Below, in pieces: positions 9,139 to 18,279 of a stretch of 64,000 bases of DNA. How positions within the stretch are numbered: position 1 is the first letter of the stretch; every line of letters begins with the position of its first letter. The notes below the pieces were generated by a model. It made no database searches. It was not told where the DNA came from and saw only the letters and a program-made list of their open reading frames with translations. Both the position numbers and the translations under genes were made by a program. The stretch comes from Paenibacillus glacialis (GTDB lineage: Bacteria > Bacillota > Bacilli > Paenibacillales > Paenibacillaceae), in NCBI RefSeq assembly GCF_001637205.1, contig NZ_LVJH01000017.1:186001-250000 (forward strand), read 5' to 3'.

Positions 9139-11856
9139 ATGAAAAGAAACCTTCAACACATTCAAAACAAAGTGACAGTATTAACAGGGAAGAAGTGGAT
9201 TGTTGTTACTTTGGCAGGGCTATTATGGATCGCACCCATTGTAGGAGATGGAATTTCTATACCGGGTTCAACTCAAGGTTCAGTTGCTAGTGCAGCTTCT
9301 ACATCCGTCAAAAAGCTCGGGGAAGAGATCATTACTTCTGGGGCTATCCTATACAAGTATCAATTTTCTTCGACACGTTCAGGTAAACAAGCGACTACGC
9401 TCGCTGATGTCGTTCGAGTAGATCTGCAAAATTCAAATGTAAAAATGGATGCTATGAATGGTGTGGGAGGTCAGTTTACGACTAGACAGAGCACACTAGG
9501 TATGGCGAAAGAAAATGGCGCCGTAGCTGCAGTGAATGGAGATTACTACATTACAAGTGGTCCAGGAGCGCAATGGGCACCACTGGGTGGTCAAATAACA
9601 AATGGTGTGTTAATGGCTACACCTGCAGATTTGAAAGGAATGTATTCCTTTACGGTGTCTAAAGATGGGAAGCCGATGATTGATGAATATGCTTTCAAAG
9701 GATCTGTAAAGGCGCAGGACGGAACGGAATTTCCTTTATCGGGAATAAATAAGACAACGTACTCTCCTGAAGGCACGAGTTCAGCTTATAGTCATGTGAA
9801 TGCGATGTATATGTATACAAGTAACTGGAAGTCGTTGGATCGCCCTAGTGATAGTTCATCGACGGCAACCGAAATTCTAGTACAGAATGGCATCATTACG
9901 CAATTATCGTATAAAGCTCCTTTGAAGCTTTCTGTACCAGAGGATGGCTTTATTCTTCGTGCGCATGGAACGGCGGCTGAATTCGCCAATACACACTTTG
10001 TCATTGGTCAGCCATTGAGTGTGAGCTCCTCACTCGTATCAGAGACTACAGGGCATCAGGTTGATCCTGCGAGTCTACAAATGATGATCGGTGGACATAC
10101 GCTTCTTGTTAACGGAGGGCAGGCTTCTGCCTTCACTAGAGATGTAGCTAGTATCGGAGGATATCGCGCTCGAACAGCTCTTGGCTATTCTCAGGATGGT
10201 CGATATGCCTATATTGTGACTGCAGAAGATAATAGCAATAGTTCAGGAATGTCATTACCTGAGCTACAGTCGTTTATGGTGAATATTGGCGTATGGAAAG
10301 CGATGAATTTAGACGGTGGTGGATCAACTACCATGGTAACACGACCATTAGCTGAGAAGAACGCGACACTCACGTTTAATACAGAATATGGCACGACGCA
10401 GCGAAGTATCGTCAATGCTCTTGGTGTATTTAGCACAGCACCGAAGGGCGAGTTAAAAGGATTTAAAATAAGCGGAAGCGGAGCTCTATTAATTGGACAA
10501 GAGAGTTCTTATAGTCTGAAAGGTTATGACACTTATTATAACCCGATAGATTCGTCACAGATCAATCCTACGTGGACTTCTAGCAATGGTAATGTCAAAG
10601 TGAACGAAGGTAAGATCATTGGGGTTAAGCCGGGTACAGCGACAATTACAGCGGTTAGCGGGGCGGCTAAGGTAAGTACGCAAGTGACCGTTCTAGGAGC
10701 CGATGAACTAACAAGTCTGACTGCAGCTAATTCAACAGCACCACTTACAGTAGGTACAACTGTATCTATTCCGGTTACTGCTGTGACAAAGACTGGTCAA
10801 AGTATAACGATTCCTGCAAGCTCTTTGAAATGGGAGTTTGTTGGATTTAAGGGGAATGTACAGGGTGATACCTTAACCGTGACTTCCGTTAATGGGGATG
10901 CGAAGGTTGGTTATGCTATTGGTCGATATAATGGATTCAGTACCGTTGTAGTATTGTCTGAGGCAGGTAACAGCATGTGGGAGAACTTCGAGAATGTTAG
11001 TTATCCTGTTGAATTCACTAGCAATGTAGCCGGAGTGAGTGGATCGGCTGTCATTACGCAAGGAACTGGTGATCATTCGAAATCTAAAGTGATGAGTCTG
11101 CAATATGATATGACGCAAGGAATCGGTAAAATGTATGCTTACGCACAATTAAATGGAACAGTTGGTAAGGAAATCTCCGCGGCAGCCACATCCATGTCAG
11201 TGGATGTTCAAGGGGATAAGAGCTTGAATTGGCTTCGCGCAGAAATTACGGATAAGTCAGGCAAAACAATCTATGTGGATCTTGCGAAGGTAATCGATTG
11301 GGAAGGTTGGAAGAATCTGAATATCGACTTGAGTGGACTTAATATTCAATATCCAGCTCAGCTGAAACGATTCTATGTGGTGAATGTGGAAGAAGGTCAG
11401 GATGAACGTACATTGACCGGCACAGTTGCCTTCGATAATGTTCAGTTTATGATCCCTTCTTTATCAAGTGAAGCAGGTCTTCCACAAGCACAAGCCGTGA
11501 TGACCGTTGGACAGAAGTCGATGCTGGTTAACAGTATCAATAAGACAATGGATGTTGCACCAGTGGTTAAAAATAACAGTACTTATGTACCGATTCGTTA
11601 TGTTATAGATGCGTTTGGAGGAAGTGCGAGCTGGGATGCCACTAATCAGAGAATTACTGTGTTACGCGGAGGGAAATTATTAGATCTTACAGTGAATAAG
11701 AAAGAGTTCATTCTTAACGGTAAACGATCTAGTGCTATAGTAGCACCAATTGTGACACAAAGTAGAACCTTAGTCCCTCTTCGCTTAGTATCTGAACAAC
11801 TAGGTCTAAAAGTTACGTGGAATCAGCTAACGAAGACCATCACAATTGATTCGTGA
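9139..11856 (+). CDS. Secreted phosphodiester glycosidase-family protein with Ig-like and copper-amine-oxidase-like domains
   Basis: 905 residues. The N-terminus has a basic stretch, a hydrophobic segment at about 20-37 and a probable cleavage near ASAAS (residue 54). Residues about 89-430 form a NAGPA-type domain (phosphodiester alpha-N-acetylglucosaminidase fold) with the hallmark NLDGGGSTTM near 389 and GDYY near 134; relatives remove sugar caps or act on wall polymers. Residues about 439-520 are a Big_2-type Ig-like domain (GVKPGTATITAVSG). Residues about 787-905 are the paired copper-amine-oxidase-N-like repeats common at Paenibacillus C-termini (YVPIRYVIDAFGG, LVPLRLVSEQLG), thought to aid wall attachment. 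The substrate is unknown. The ribosome-binding site is weak (GGGAG). Confidence 0.86.
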   Translation: MKRNLQHIQNKVTVLTGKKWIVVTLAGLLWIAPIVGDGISIPGSTQGSVASAASTSVKKLGEEIITSGAILYKYQFSSTRSGKQATTLADVVRVDLQNSNVKMDAMNGVGGQFTTRQSTLGMAKENGAVAAVNGDYYITSGPGAQWAPLGGQITNGVLMATPADLKGMYSFTVSKDGKPMIDEYAFKGSVKAQDGTEFPLSGINKTTYSPEGTSSAYSHVNAMYMYTSNWKSLDRPSDSSSTATEILVQNGIITQLSYKAPLKLSVPEDGFILRAHGTAAEFANTHFVIGQPLSVSSSLVSETTGHQVDPASLQMMIGGHTLLVNGGQASAFTRDVASIGGYRARTALGYSQDGRYAYIVTAEDNSNSSGMSLPELQSFMVNIGVWKAMNLDGGGSTTMVTRPLAEKNATLTFNTEYGTTQRSIVNALGVFSTAPKGELKGFKISGSGALLIGQESSYSLKGYDTYYNPIDSSQINPTWTSSNGNVKVNEGKIIGVKPGTATITAVSGAAKVSTQVTVLGADELTSLTAANSTAPLTVGTTVSIPVTAVTKTGQSITIPASSLKWEFVGFKGNVQGDTLTVTSVNGDAKVGYAIGRYNGFSTVVVLSEAGNSMWENFENVSYPVEFTSNVAGVSGSAVITQGTGDHSKSKVMSLQYDMTQGIGKMYAYAQLNGTVGKEISAAATSMSVDVQGDKSLNWLRAEITDKSGKTIYVDLAKVIDWEGWKNLNIDLSGLNIQYPAQLKRFYVVNVEEGQDERTLTGTVAFDNVQFMIPSLSSEAGLPQAQAVMTVGQKSMLVNSINKTMDVAPVVKNNSTYVPIRYVIDAFGGSASWDATNQRITVLRGGKLLDLTVNKKEFILNGKRSSAIVAPIVTQSRTLVPLRLVSEQLGLKVTWNQLTKTITIDS

Positions 11857-11914
11857 TATGTTATGATATGGAGTAGTAAATGAACAATGCTGTAAGAAAT
11901 GGAGTAACACTCGA

Positions 11915-13069
11915 GTGGATTTCCAAGCTGAAGCTATAGACCGTGTCATAAAAAATGCCATCGAAGTGGTGGAAAATAGTAAACTTCAAATGTTTGAGAT
12001 TCTAGAGAGCGCTCGCGATGAGTTGAACGCGCTGAATCAAGAACTTCAGTTTGTGGTGAAGGAAACGGTAGATACCTTGAAGAAAGTAGATCTACTGGAG
12101 CTAAGTTACCGGCGTTCACGTATCCGGCTCACGGAAGTGAGTCGGGACTTTGTTCGCTATAAGGAAGAAGACATTAGACAAGCGTATGAGAAAGCAACTC
12201 AGCTCCAGCTCGATGTAATGATTTATCGTGAGAAGGAAATGTATCTCAAGGCGAGACGTGATGAACTACAGATCAGAACTCGAAATGTAGAGAATTCTGT
12301 GGAACGTGCTGAAATCATTGGATCACAAATGAGCGTTGTCATGGAATATTTATCTGGAGAAATAAGTCAAGTGGGTCGTATTATCGAGACCGCTAAGAAT
12401 CGTCAGCTTATAGGATTGAAGATTATTTTGGCACAAGAAGAAGAACGTAAGCGAATTGCACGAGAGATTCATGATGGACCTGCTCAATTGCTGGCTAATC
12501 TAGTTCTTAGGACGGAAATTGTAGAAAGAATGTTAGTAAAGCAGGAATTTAAGATGGTCCAGGACGAAATAGTAGACTTGAAGGGACAAGTACGTGCTAG
12601 TCTCGAAGAAATACGGAAAGTTATTTTCAATCTACGTCCAATGGCTTTGGATGATTTGGGGCTAATTCCAACACTCCGCAAGTATATTTATGATTTTGAA
12701 GAGAAAGTGAGAGTTCGTACGTTGCTCGAAACGAGAGGGAAGGAACATCGACTCTCTTCCGCAATGGAAGCGGCCATATACCGGCTTGTACAAGAGGCTT
12801 TAACGAACGTGGCCAAACATGCACAGGCTTCTTATGTTGTTGTGGAGATTACGTATCAAGCACAAATGGTGAAGATTGTTGTACAAGACAATGGTTGTGG
12901 GTTAAGACTGGACCAATTAGAAAAGAAGAGTAAGGATCATTTCGGTATCATTGGAATGCGTGAAAGAGTCGAACTCCTTGACGGGAGAATGGAGATCGAT
13001 TCTGTATTGAACGATGGAACCAAGGTCATAATCCATATCCCTACAAACGTGGATAAGAGAAAGGAGTAA
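11915..13069 (+). CDS. degS: Sensor histidine kinase DegS
   Basis: 384 residues, the usual DegS length. Start GTG at 11915 after GGAGTAAC; no upstream ATG fits. This is a soluble cytoplasmic kinase without membrane segments. A long coiled-coil N-terminal sensor (1-160) is followed by the HisKA_3 dimerisation domain with phospho-accepting His at about 186 (AREIHDGPAQ), and by a HATPase_c domain from about 280 with the N box (LVQEALTNVAKHA) and G boxes (DNGCG, GIIGMRER). It phosphorylates DegU, encoded 4 bp downstream, and the pair controls exoenzymes, biofilm, motility and competence in Bacillus. Placement upstream of comF and flagellar genes matches the Bacillus order. Confidence 0.96.
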   Translation: MDFQAEAIDRVIKNAIEVVENSKLQMFEILESARDELNALNQELQFVVKETVDTLKKVDLLELSYRRSRIRLTEVSRDFVRYKEEDIRQAYEKATQLQLDVMIYREKEMYLKARRDELQIRTRNVENSVERAEIIGSQMSVVMEYLSGEISQVGRIIETAKNRQLIGLKIILAQEEERKRIAREIHDGPAQLLANLVLRTEIVERMLVKQEFKMVQDEIVDLKGQVRASLEEIRKVIFNLRPMALDDLGLIPTLRKYIYDFEEKVRVRTLLETRGKEHRLSSAMEAAIYRLVQEALTNVAKHAQASYVVVEITYQAQMVKIVVQDNGCGLRLDQLEKKSKDHFGIIGMRERVELLDGRMEIDSVLNDGTKVIIHIPTNVDKRKE

Positions 13070-13073
13070 CGTA

Positions 13074-13796
13074 ATGGACAATCGAGATTCTGGTAATACA
13101 ACCATAAAAGTACTCTTAGCCGATGATCATCAATTGTTTCGCGAAGGTCTGAAGCGTATCCTGAATATGGAGGAGGATATGGAGGTCATCGGAGAATGTG
13201 GTGATGGTATCCAAGTGCTTGAGTTCTGTAATGTGGATAAACCTGACATTGTACTGATGGACATTAATATGCCTTTAGAGAATGGTGTGGAAGCGACAGA
13301 GAAACTTCGAGAACTATTCCCTGACATTAAAGTCATCATTTTGTCTATTCATGATGATGAGAGTTATGTGTTTGAGACACTGCGTAAAGGTGCTAATGGA
13401 TATTTGCTGAAAGACATGGAAGCGGAGTCACTAATTAATGCAATTCGCTCAGTGCACCAAGGTTATGCTTTTATTCATCCTAAAGTGACAGGTAAGCTGA
13501 TTCATCAGTTGCGTCGTATGACGTATGTGAATGAGACTGGGGCTATGAGTGAAAGATCTGACAAGGAAGCAGGCGTGAAATTTGTAGGTGGAGAGAATAA
13601 TCCACTGACTCGCCGTGAAGCCGAAGTGTTGCGTCTTATGGCTGAAGGAAAAAGTAATAAGATGATTGGTGAATTTCTATTTATTAGTGAAAAGACAGTT
13701 AAGAATCATGTTAGTAGCATCCTTCAAAAGATGGAAGTTGATGATCGTACGCAAGCTGTTATTAATGCTATTAAATATGGTTGGGTAACCCTGTAA
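13074..13796 (+). CDS. degU: Response regulator DegU
   Basis: 240 residues. The ATG at 13074 follows AAGGAGTAACGTA and lies 4 bp after degS, so the two are co-translated. The receiver domain (11-130) has the acidic pair DD at 17-18, the phospho-acceptor Asp at 63 (VLMDINMP) and Lys near 113 (LLKDM). A linker of about 50 residues is followed by a LuxR/FixJ-type helix-turn-helix at about 178-235 (LTRREAEVLRLMAEG, EKTVKNHVSSIL). It regulates degradative enzymes, flagellar genes and comK in Bacillus. Nothing critical is missing. Confidence 0.96.
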   Translation: MDNRDSGNTTIKVLLADDHQLFREGLKRILNMEEDMEVIGECGDGIQVLEFCNVDKPDIVLMDINMPLENGVEATEKLRELFPDIKVIILSIHDDESYVFETLRKGANGYLLKDMEAESLINAIRSVHQGYAFIHPKVTGKLIHQLRRMTYVNETGAMSERSDKEAGVKFVGGENNPLTRREAEVLRLMAEGKSNKMIGEFLFISEKTVKNHVSSILQKMEVDDRTQAVINAIKYGWVTL

Positions 13797-13925
13797 CAAG
13801 GATACTGTACATTACATATGAATATAGCCGTTCCTTATCGCGCAGGTGTGGGCGCTACGCTCACATCTTGTCACCGAGACTTCTCTATCAGCATATATTG
13901 TTGGTGAAGAGGGAGGTGAATCTCC

Positions 13926-14357
13926 ATGGTCATCCAATTAATCTGGATTGCTGTCATTTATGGGTTGGCAATTGCCACCGTTCATGGGATATACGCCATA
14001 ACCTATAAAGTAAAGGGGAACTCGCGAAAGGAATATCATAACGAATATATACTTGTAACGTTTAATCATGAACGAAAGATTGAATGGTACGTACGTGCGT
14101 TGTGGTTATATGCTTTTCAGAAAGGTAAGACATTGCGTATTCTTGTCCTCGATCATGGCTCAAATGATGAAACTGTTAGAATGATTCACACCATGAGAGA
14201 GTGGTCAGGACTTGATCTATCCGTAGTGGTCTGCGAAGGAGTAGTAAATAGAGATCGAATGAACGGCTATTTACCACTATCGGGAACCGAAGGGCCAATA
14301 TGGATAGATTTAAGAATACCGCAGGAGGATAGGCGCATTCCTTATGTGCAACAATAA
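13926..14357 (+). CDS. Membrane-anchored protein resembling a truncated glycosyltransferase fold
   Basis: 143 residues. Start ATG at 13926 after GGGAGGTGAATC. One N-terminal membrane segment (about 3-25, IQLIWIAVIYGLAIATVHGI) is followed by a soluble part. YILVTFNHERKIEWYVRAL and RILVLDHGSNDETVRMI recall the first two beta strands and nucleotide-binding region of GT-A glycosyltransferases, but the chain ends where the acceptor half should begin, and no clear DxD metal motif follows. It may be a small accessory or regulatory relic rather than an enzyme. It sits between degU and comFA with its own ribosome-binding site and a terminator behind it. The fold assignment is inference from pattern only. 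Confidence 0.6.
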   Translation: MVIQLIWIAVIYGLAIATVHGIYAITYKVKGNSRKEYHNEYILVTFNHERKIEWYVRALWLYAFQKGKTLRILVLDHGSNDETVRMIHTMREWSGLDLSVVVCEGVVNRDRMNGYLPLSGTEGPIWIDLRIPQEDRRIPYVQQ

Positions 14358-14408
14358 TAAATGGTGGTTTAGATGACGGGTAGCAATTGTATAGGTAGAA
14401 AAGTGTGA

Positions 14409-14452
14409 AGCACACTCTCCAGATCGGGAATCCGGGAGAATGTGCTTTTTTT
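14409..14452 (+). terminator. Terminator upstream of comFA
   Basis: AGCACACTCTCC pairs with GGAGAATGTGCT (one mismatch) and is followed by seven T. It separates the degSU transcript from comFA. Confidence 0.88.
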
Positions 14453-14607
14453 GCGTTCAATGATAATACATAAGAAAAGTAAACCACAGGATAGTGTATA
14501 TCTAATGGTGCAACATTTACTACCCACATGTCAGGATGTCTGACTGTATTTTAAATAATCGATGTGTATACGGGTTGTTGTATTTAGCTTGGAGAAGGGG
14601 TGAAGAA

Positions 14608-16752
14608 ATGAGGGTTGCGATATATGCTATTCGAAATGCTGGAAGTTGGAGGATTAGAATGTCGTTAGATATGAGAGTAGACCTGATGTGGTGGGCTGGA
14701 GTAGCTAGAGATCCGACATGCACGATTGTATTTATTGCAAGGGAGCTTCCTCTGGGATGGGCGTTAAAAATGGGACAGGTGAAGGTACAAGGTAGAGGAA
14801 TAGATAGTTGGAATATAGATCAGTGGAAACGATACGCCATCGAATCCCTTCGAGAAGAGCTTGAGGAAGAAGGGAAGTTTCAGTCGAATTCAAGCTTTTT
14901 GAGTGAGAAATCCATGTGGATATGGCGAGTTCAGGATGGATGTAATACGGCGGGGGACTTATCTGTTCACTCACAGAGAAATATGGAGCGGGGACAAAAG
15001 GGAATGGAGTTAAGGAATAGTATGGGAGCGGGAGAGCTTAAAGGTGATTCCATAATGAGAAGGGGGCATATACAAGAGAATGAGCAGCGGTTGAGTGAAG
15101 AAAGGGTTCAGGCGTTGTGGGATAGTTCAATGAAGGATGCAGGACGTGGGCGTAAAGCGGGTGATTTGCGGCTTCATGGCGTGATGCAGGCTGTGCTCGT
15201 TGATGCGAACGAGCTAGCAAAAGTACTCGAAGGACGCTCATTGCTAGCGGCAGAGGTTGATGGATTGCTAGCGGAGGCCGCGCCATCCATGGCTAGCGAC
15301 TGGCTTACGGCTACACAGCTGGCCTATCTTCAGGGCCAGCTCATGCTTGGCGCAGGCGTCGCCCCTGCCGCCTCGCCCTGTCGCGGCGCGCCTTGGCAGC
15401 GCCGCCGCAAGCTCCCCCGCTGCCGCCGCTGCGGTAGCGTTGCCCTTGGCCGCACGGCATGCGCCACGTGCGGCAGTGCGGCTTGCACCTACTGCGAGGC
15501 CTGCCTCGCAATGGGGCGCAGCCGCGCTTGTACGCTGCTGCTTCGCGGAGCAGCGCAGCCGGCCGTGCGTGGCACGGCCGGGGGTTCCCCCACCGAGGCC
15601 GTAGGCCGGTGGGGACTTAGTGCAGCGCAAAGCGCAGCCGCAGGCGCGGCGCTGCAGTTCTTGGCGAAGCCGACCTCACGGGTTGGCATAGGACGTGAGG
15701 AACTGAAATGTAACGTCTCAGTTCCTTCGACACCAGATCGTTTCCTTCTCTGGGCAGTCACTGGAGCAGGCAAAACAGAAATGATATTTCCGTTGCTTGC
15801 CTCGATTCTAGAGGCTGGGGGGCGTGTTCTCGTCGCAACACCACGAAGAGATGTAGTGTTGGAACTTGCACCAAGGTTAGCGAGAGCTTTTCCAGATGAG
15901 AGGATAGTTACATTGTACGGGGGGAGTGAGGAACGCTGGAGATCCGGGACAATGACCCTCGCGACAACTCACCAATTAATGCGCTTCTATGAGGCATTTG
16001 ATCTTGTCATCATCGACGAAATTGATGCCTTCCCATTCCATAATGATCCGATGTTGGCCTATGCGGCACAGAATGCTTGCAAATATGATGGTAAGTTTGT
16101 CTATCTGTCTGCCACACCTCCACGTCAACTACAGAAGGAAGCATCTCGCGGTATACTACCTCATGCCAAAGTACCTGTTCGGTTCCATGGACACCCACTA
16201 CCTGTGCCTAGTCGACTGGATATGAAATCGGTGGCTCATTGTCTGCATCAGCGGCGGATTCCCGTTAAGCTTCTCCGCAACTTGGAACAATCTATTAAGC
16301 GGGGAGCACAACTGTTTGTATTCGTCTCGCGAATTCGTCATATTGAACCGTTCGTGATGTTATTGCGGCGTTATATGCCAAGGATTCGTATAGAAGGCAC
16401 TTCATCGGTGGATCCGCAACGTTCGGAGAAGGTGGCAGCCTTTCGTGATACGCAGATTAGACTATTGATTACAACAACGATCTTGGAACGAGGAGTGACC
16501 GTAGCCCGCAGTGATGTATTCATATTGGATGCGGATAGTGGTCTCTTTGATGAAGCGTCATTAATCCAGATGTCTGGGCGTGCCGGTAGGTCCAAGGATG
16601 ACCCAGCAGGTAGAGTGTTCCTTACTTCCTCCCATTGGACAAGTTCACAGAAGGGAGCGATATCACAGATTAAGAGAATGAACCGTATTGCACAAAAGGG
16701 TGGGTATTTAACTCGCGATCCAATGAACAAACAAGCCTCACCCGAACACTAG
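14608..16752 (+). CDS. comFA: Late competence DNA helicase/translocase ComFA
   Basis: 714 residues from the ATG at 14608, preceded by AGAAGGGGTGAAG; an in-frame ATG at 14536 lacks a ribosome-binding site. It is an ATP-driven motor on the inner side of the membrane that helps pull transforming single-stranded DNA through ComEC. A zinc-finger region with CxxC pairs lies at about 270-310 (CRRCG, CATCG, CTYCEAC). The helicase core has Walker A TGAGKTEM near 385, DEID box near 466, SATPP near 500 and the arginine-finger motif QMSGRAGRS. The N-terminal 260 residues are weakly conserved and charged. Bases about 15300-15660 are extremely GC-rich compared with the rest of the gene (see findings). comFB is missing downstream. 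Confidence 0.93.
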   Translation: MRVAIYAIRNAGSWRIRMSLDMRVDLMWWAGVARDPTCTIVFIARELPLGWALKMGQVKVQGRGIDSWNIDQWKRYAIESLREELEEEGKFQSNSSFLSEKSMWIWRVQDGCNTAGDLSVHSQRNMERGQKGMELRNSMGAGELKGDSIMRRGHIQENEQRLSEERVQALWDSSMKDAGRGRKAGDLRLHGVMQAVLVDANELAKVLEGRSLLAAEVDGLLAEAAPSMASDWLTATQLAYLQGQLMLGAGVAPAASPCRGAPWQRRRKLPRCRRCGSVALGRTACATCGSAACTYCEACLAMGRSRACTLLLRGAAQPAVRGTAGGSPTEAVGRWGLSAAQSAAAGAALQFLAKPTSRVGIGREELKCNVSVPSTPDRFLLWAVTGAGKTEMIFPLLASILEAGGRVLVATPRRDVVLELAPRLARAFPDERIVTLYGGSEERWRSGTMTLATTHQLMRFYEAFDLVIIDEIDAFPFHNDPMLAYAAQNACKYDGKFVYLSATPPRQLQKEASRGILPHAKVPVRFHGHPLPVPSRLDMKSVAHCLHQRRIPVKLLRNLEQSIKRGAQLFVFVSRIRHIEPFVMLLRRYMPRIRIEGTSSVDPQRSEKVAAFRDTQIRLLITTTILERGVTVARSDVFILDADSGLFDEASLIQMSGRAGRSKDDPAGRVFLTSSHWTSSQKGAISQIKRMNRIAQKGGYLTRDPMNKQASPEH

Positions 16753-17257
16753 AACATCCAATCACCAGAAACCCTGAACATCCAAATATCCGAATTCCTG
16801 AATAATTGCAGAAAGTACATCTAATCAGAAGGGAAGGTGGATGGAGAGAGAATAGTTGCACAAAGTACAGTTAAAATCGGGGGAACAGTGAAAAATGGTT
16901 GTTTTCTAGTAATTAGATGTAGTTCTTACAACTAAAGATAGCACCAGAGCGATTTTGTTGAATTTAGTTGTACTTTGGCAACTGCACTGATCGTTGGTGT
17001 GGTTCTACTTTGGTGTGAACTTGGTTTCAGCTTGGTTCTAGCTTGATTGATGGTAGTTGCTAATGGCTGTTATTTACTGGTTAGCTCCAAAGGGAATTTG
17101 AACGAATTGTACTGTACTTGTACAACTGGTGTTGGTAGCTCTACCTATTTAGCCATTTGATCTGTACTCTCTGTAACAGTTAGTAGAATTTAATAAAGTG
17201 TATAGAACGGATACTCTTTAGCTAAAGAAAACCTATGGATTTCTAATGGAGGGAACT
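16753..17257. other. 505-bp intergenic region without a gene, carrying imperfect repeats
   Basis: No supportable ORF. Two direct repeats, TTGCAGAAAGTACATCTAA (16806) and TTGCACAAAGTACAGTTAA (16856), are followed by their inverted counterparts around 16911-16929 and 16950-16983. In Bacillus this position, between comFA and comFC, holds comFB. Bases 17000-17257 contain only AT-rich sequence and the comFC ribosome-binding site. Confidence 0.7.
16805..16984. repeat. Cluster of direct and inverted repeats (four related units)
   Basis: Units A (16805-16834) and B (16855-16884) share TTGCA-n-AAAGTACA. Unit C (16911-16929) is the inverse of A over ATTAGATGTA. Unit D (16950-16983) is the inverse of B over CGATTTT and TGTACTTTG-GCAACT. 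The whole can fold into nested hairpins. Confidence 0.65.
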
Positions 17258-18055
17258 ATGTTCTGGAACAATATATTGGACCCGCTGCATCGACTACTTG
17301 CACCCCCAGTGGCCATCTGTCTCACCTGCGGAAGAATGACGAATAGATCTACCCAAATCCAAGGGATTTGTCGAGAATGTTACAACGAGATACCATGGAT
17401 TAGGCACTCGCGTTGTAATACTTGTGGACGGCACATCGGATGTCCCGATTGTACACGTGGTGACGGGCATGAACGATTCTTCATATGCAATCGGAGTGCG
17501 GTTGTTTATAGTCCCGTAATGCGTGAATGGCTCGGACAATATAAGTATCGGGGAAATGAAAGATATAGTCAGCTACTCATAATGATGTTGGGACAAGCTT
17601 ATGATGGAATGAAGGATGAACAGAGGCAAATAGATTCACAATGGACGATAGATGTTATTACCTGGGTACCTGTAAGTGCAATCAGACTTCAGGAGCGTGG
17701 ATTTAATCAAGCAGAGGTATTAGCGATTGGGGTGGCAAGCCTTTCAAAGATTCCTTTCAAAAGGCTGATGATACGGGAACGTCATACCGATAAACAGAGT
17801 CTCAAGAATCGAGGTGATCGTATTCGTGATATGATGAACACATTTGAAGGTGATCCTGAAATCATATGTAGCTTCCGAAATATTCTCGAATCTAGACCTA
17901 GATCACGGGTGAATAGCCCTTTGCGAATTCTTCTAATCGATGATATCTATACAACCGGAAGTACGGTGAATTCTTGTGCAAGAGTATTGTGGGGGATGAG
18001 TGATGTCATCGGATATCCATTAGAGGTCTACAGCCTAACTTGGGCGCGATCCTAA
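17258..18055 (+). CDS. comFC: Competence phosphoribosyltransferase-like protein ComFC
   Basis: 265 residues from the ATG at 17258, 5 bp after GGAGGG; an in-frame ATG at 17246 lies just upstream of that site. An N-terminal zinc-binding segment has four CxxC pairs (CLTCG, CREC, CNTCG, CPDC) within residues 20-70. The C-terminal type I phosphoribosyltransferase fold carries the PRPP loop LLIDDIYTTGST near 230 and WVPVS and RGFNQ blocks near 140-155. ComFC is required for transformation in Bacillus and other bacteria, probably working with ComFA on incoming DNA; its exact chemistry is not settled. Confidence 0.93.
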   Translation: MFWNNILDPLHRLLAPPVAICLTCGRMTNRSTQIQGICRECYNEIPWIRHSRCNTCGRHIGCPDCTRGDGHERFFICNRSAVVYSPVMREWLGQYKYRGNERYSQLLIMMLGQAYDGMKDEQRQIDSQWTIDVITWVPVSAIRLQERGFNQAEVLAIGVASLSKIPFKRLMIRERHTDKQSLKNRGDRIRDMMNTFEGDPEIICSFRNILESRPRSRVNSPLRILLIDDIYTTGSTVNSCARVLWGMSDVIGYPLEVYSLTWARS

Positions 18056-18056
18056 T

Positions 18057-18155
18057 ATGAGGGAAGAAGAGATTGTTAAGACCCAGCTAATTGAGACAGG
18101 GTTTGGTAAACGGTTCTACTATAAGATATACAAGATTCGTAAATCAGCTAGCTAA
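18057..18155 (+). CDS. Possible 32-residue basic peptide
   Basis: ATG at 18057, one base after the comFC stop, opens a frame of 32 residues ending in KRFYYKIYKIRKSAS (pI clearly basic). There is no separate ribosome-binding site, so translation would rely on coupling to comFC. The acidic start (MREEE) and basic end give a charge-segregated peptide. It may be chance; I recognise no family. Confidence 0.25.
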   Translation: MREEEIVKTQLIETGFGKRFYYKIYKIRKSAS

Positions 18156-18186
18156 AAAACATACATGTTTTTACAAATTACACCAC

Positions 18187-18213
18187 TAAAGGATAGACGG
18201 AGCGTGCTCATAT
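18187..18213 (+). promoter_or_regulatory. Candidate sigma-D promoter of yvyF
   Basis: TAAA, 15 bp, then GCTCATAT, which matches six of eight positions of the sigma-D -10 consensus GCCGATAT. The yvyF start lies 67 bp downstream. Confidence 0.4.
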
Positions 18214-18279
18214 AAGTTAATCTGTATATATTAGATGATAAGCGTATAAGTAATATATGGATTGAGGGAGTGGGAAACG

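Noticed and set aside
13781..14008. 75-codon open frame overlapping the end of degU
   Set aside because: Overlaps both degU and the better-supported membrane protein, has no ribosome-binding site and no sensible composition.
15268..15773. Several long open frames on both strands in the GC-rich part of comFA
   Set aside because: High GC reduces stop codons in all frames; the comFA frame continues intact through the segment with cysteine pairs conserved in the family.
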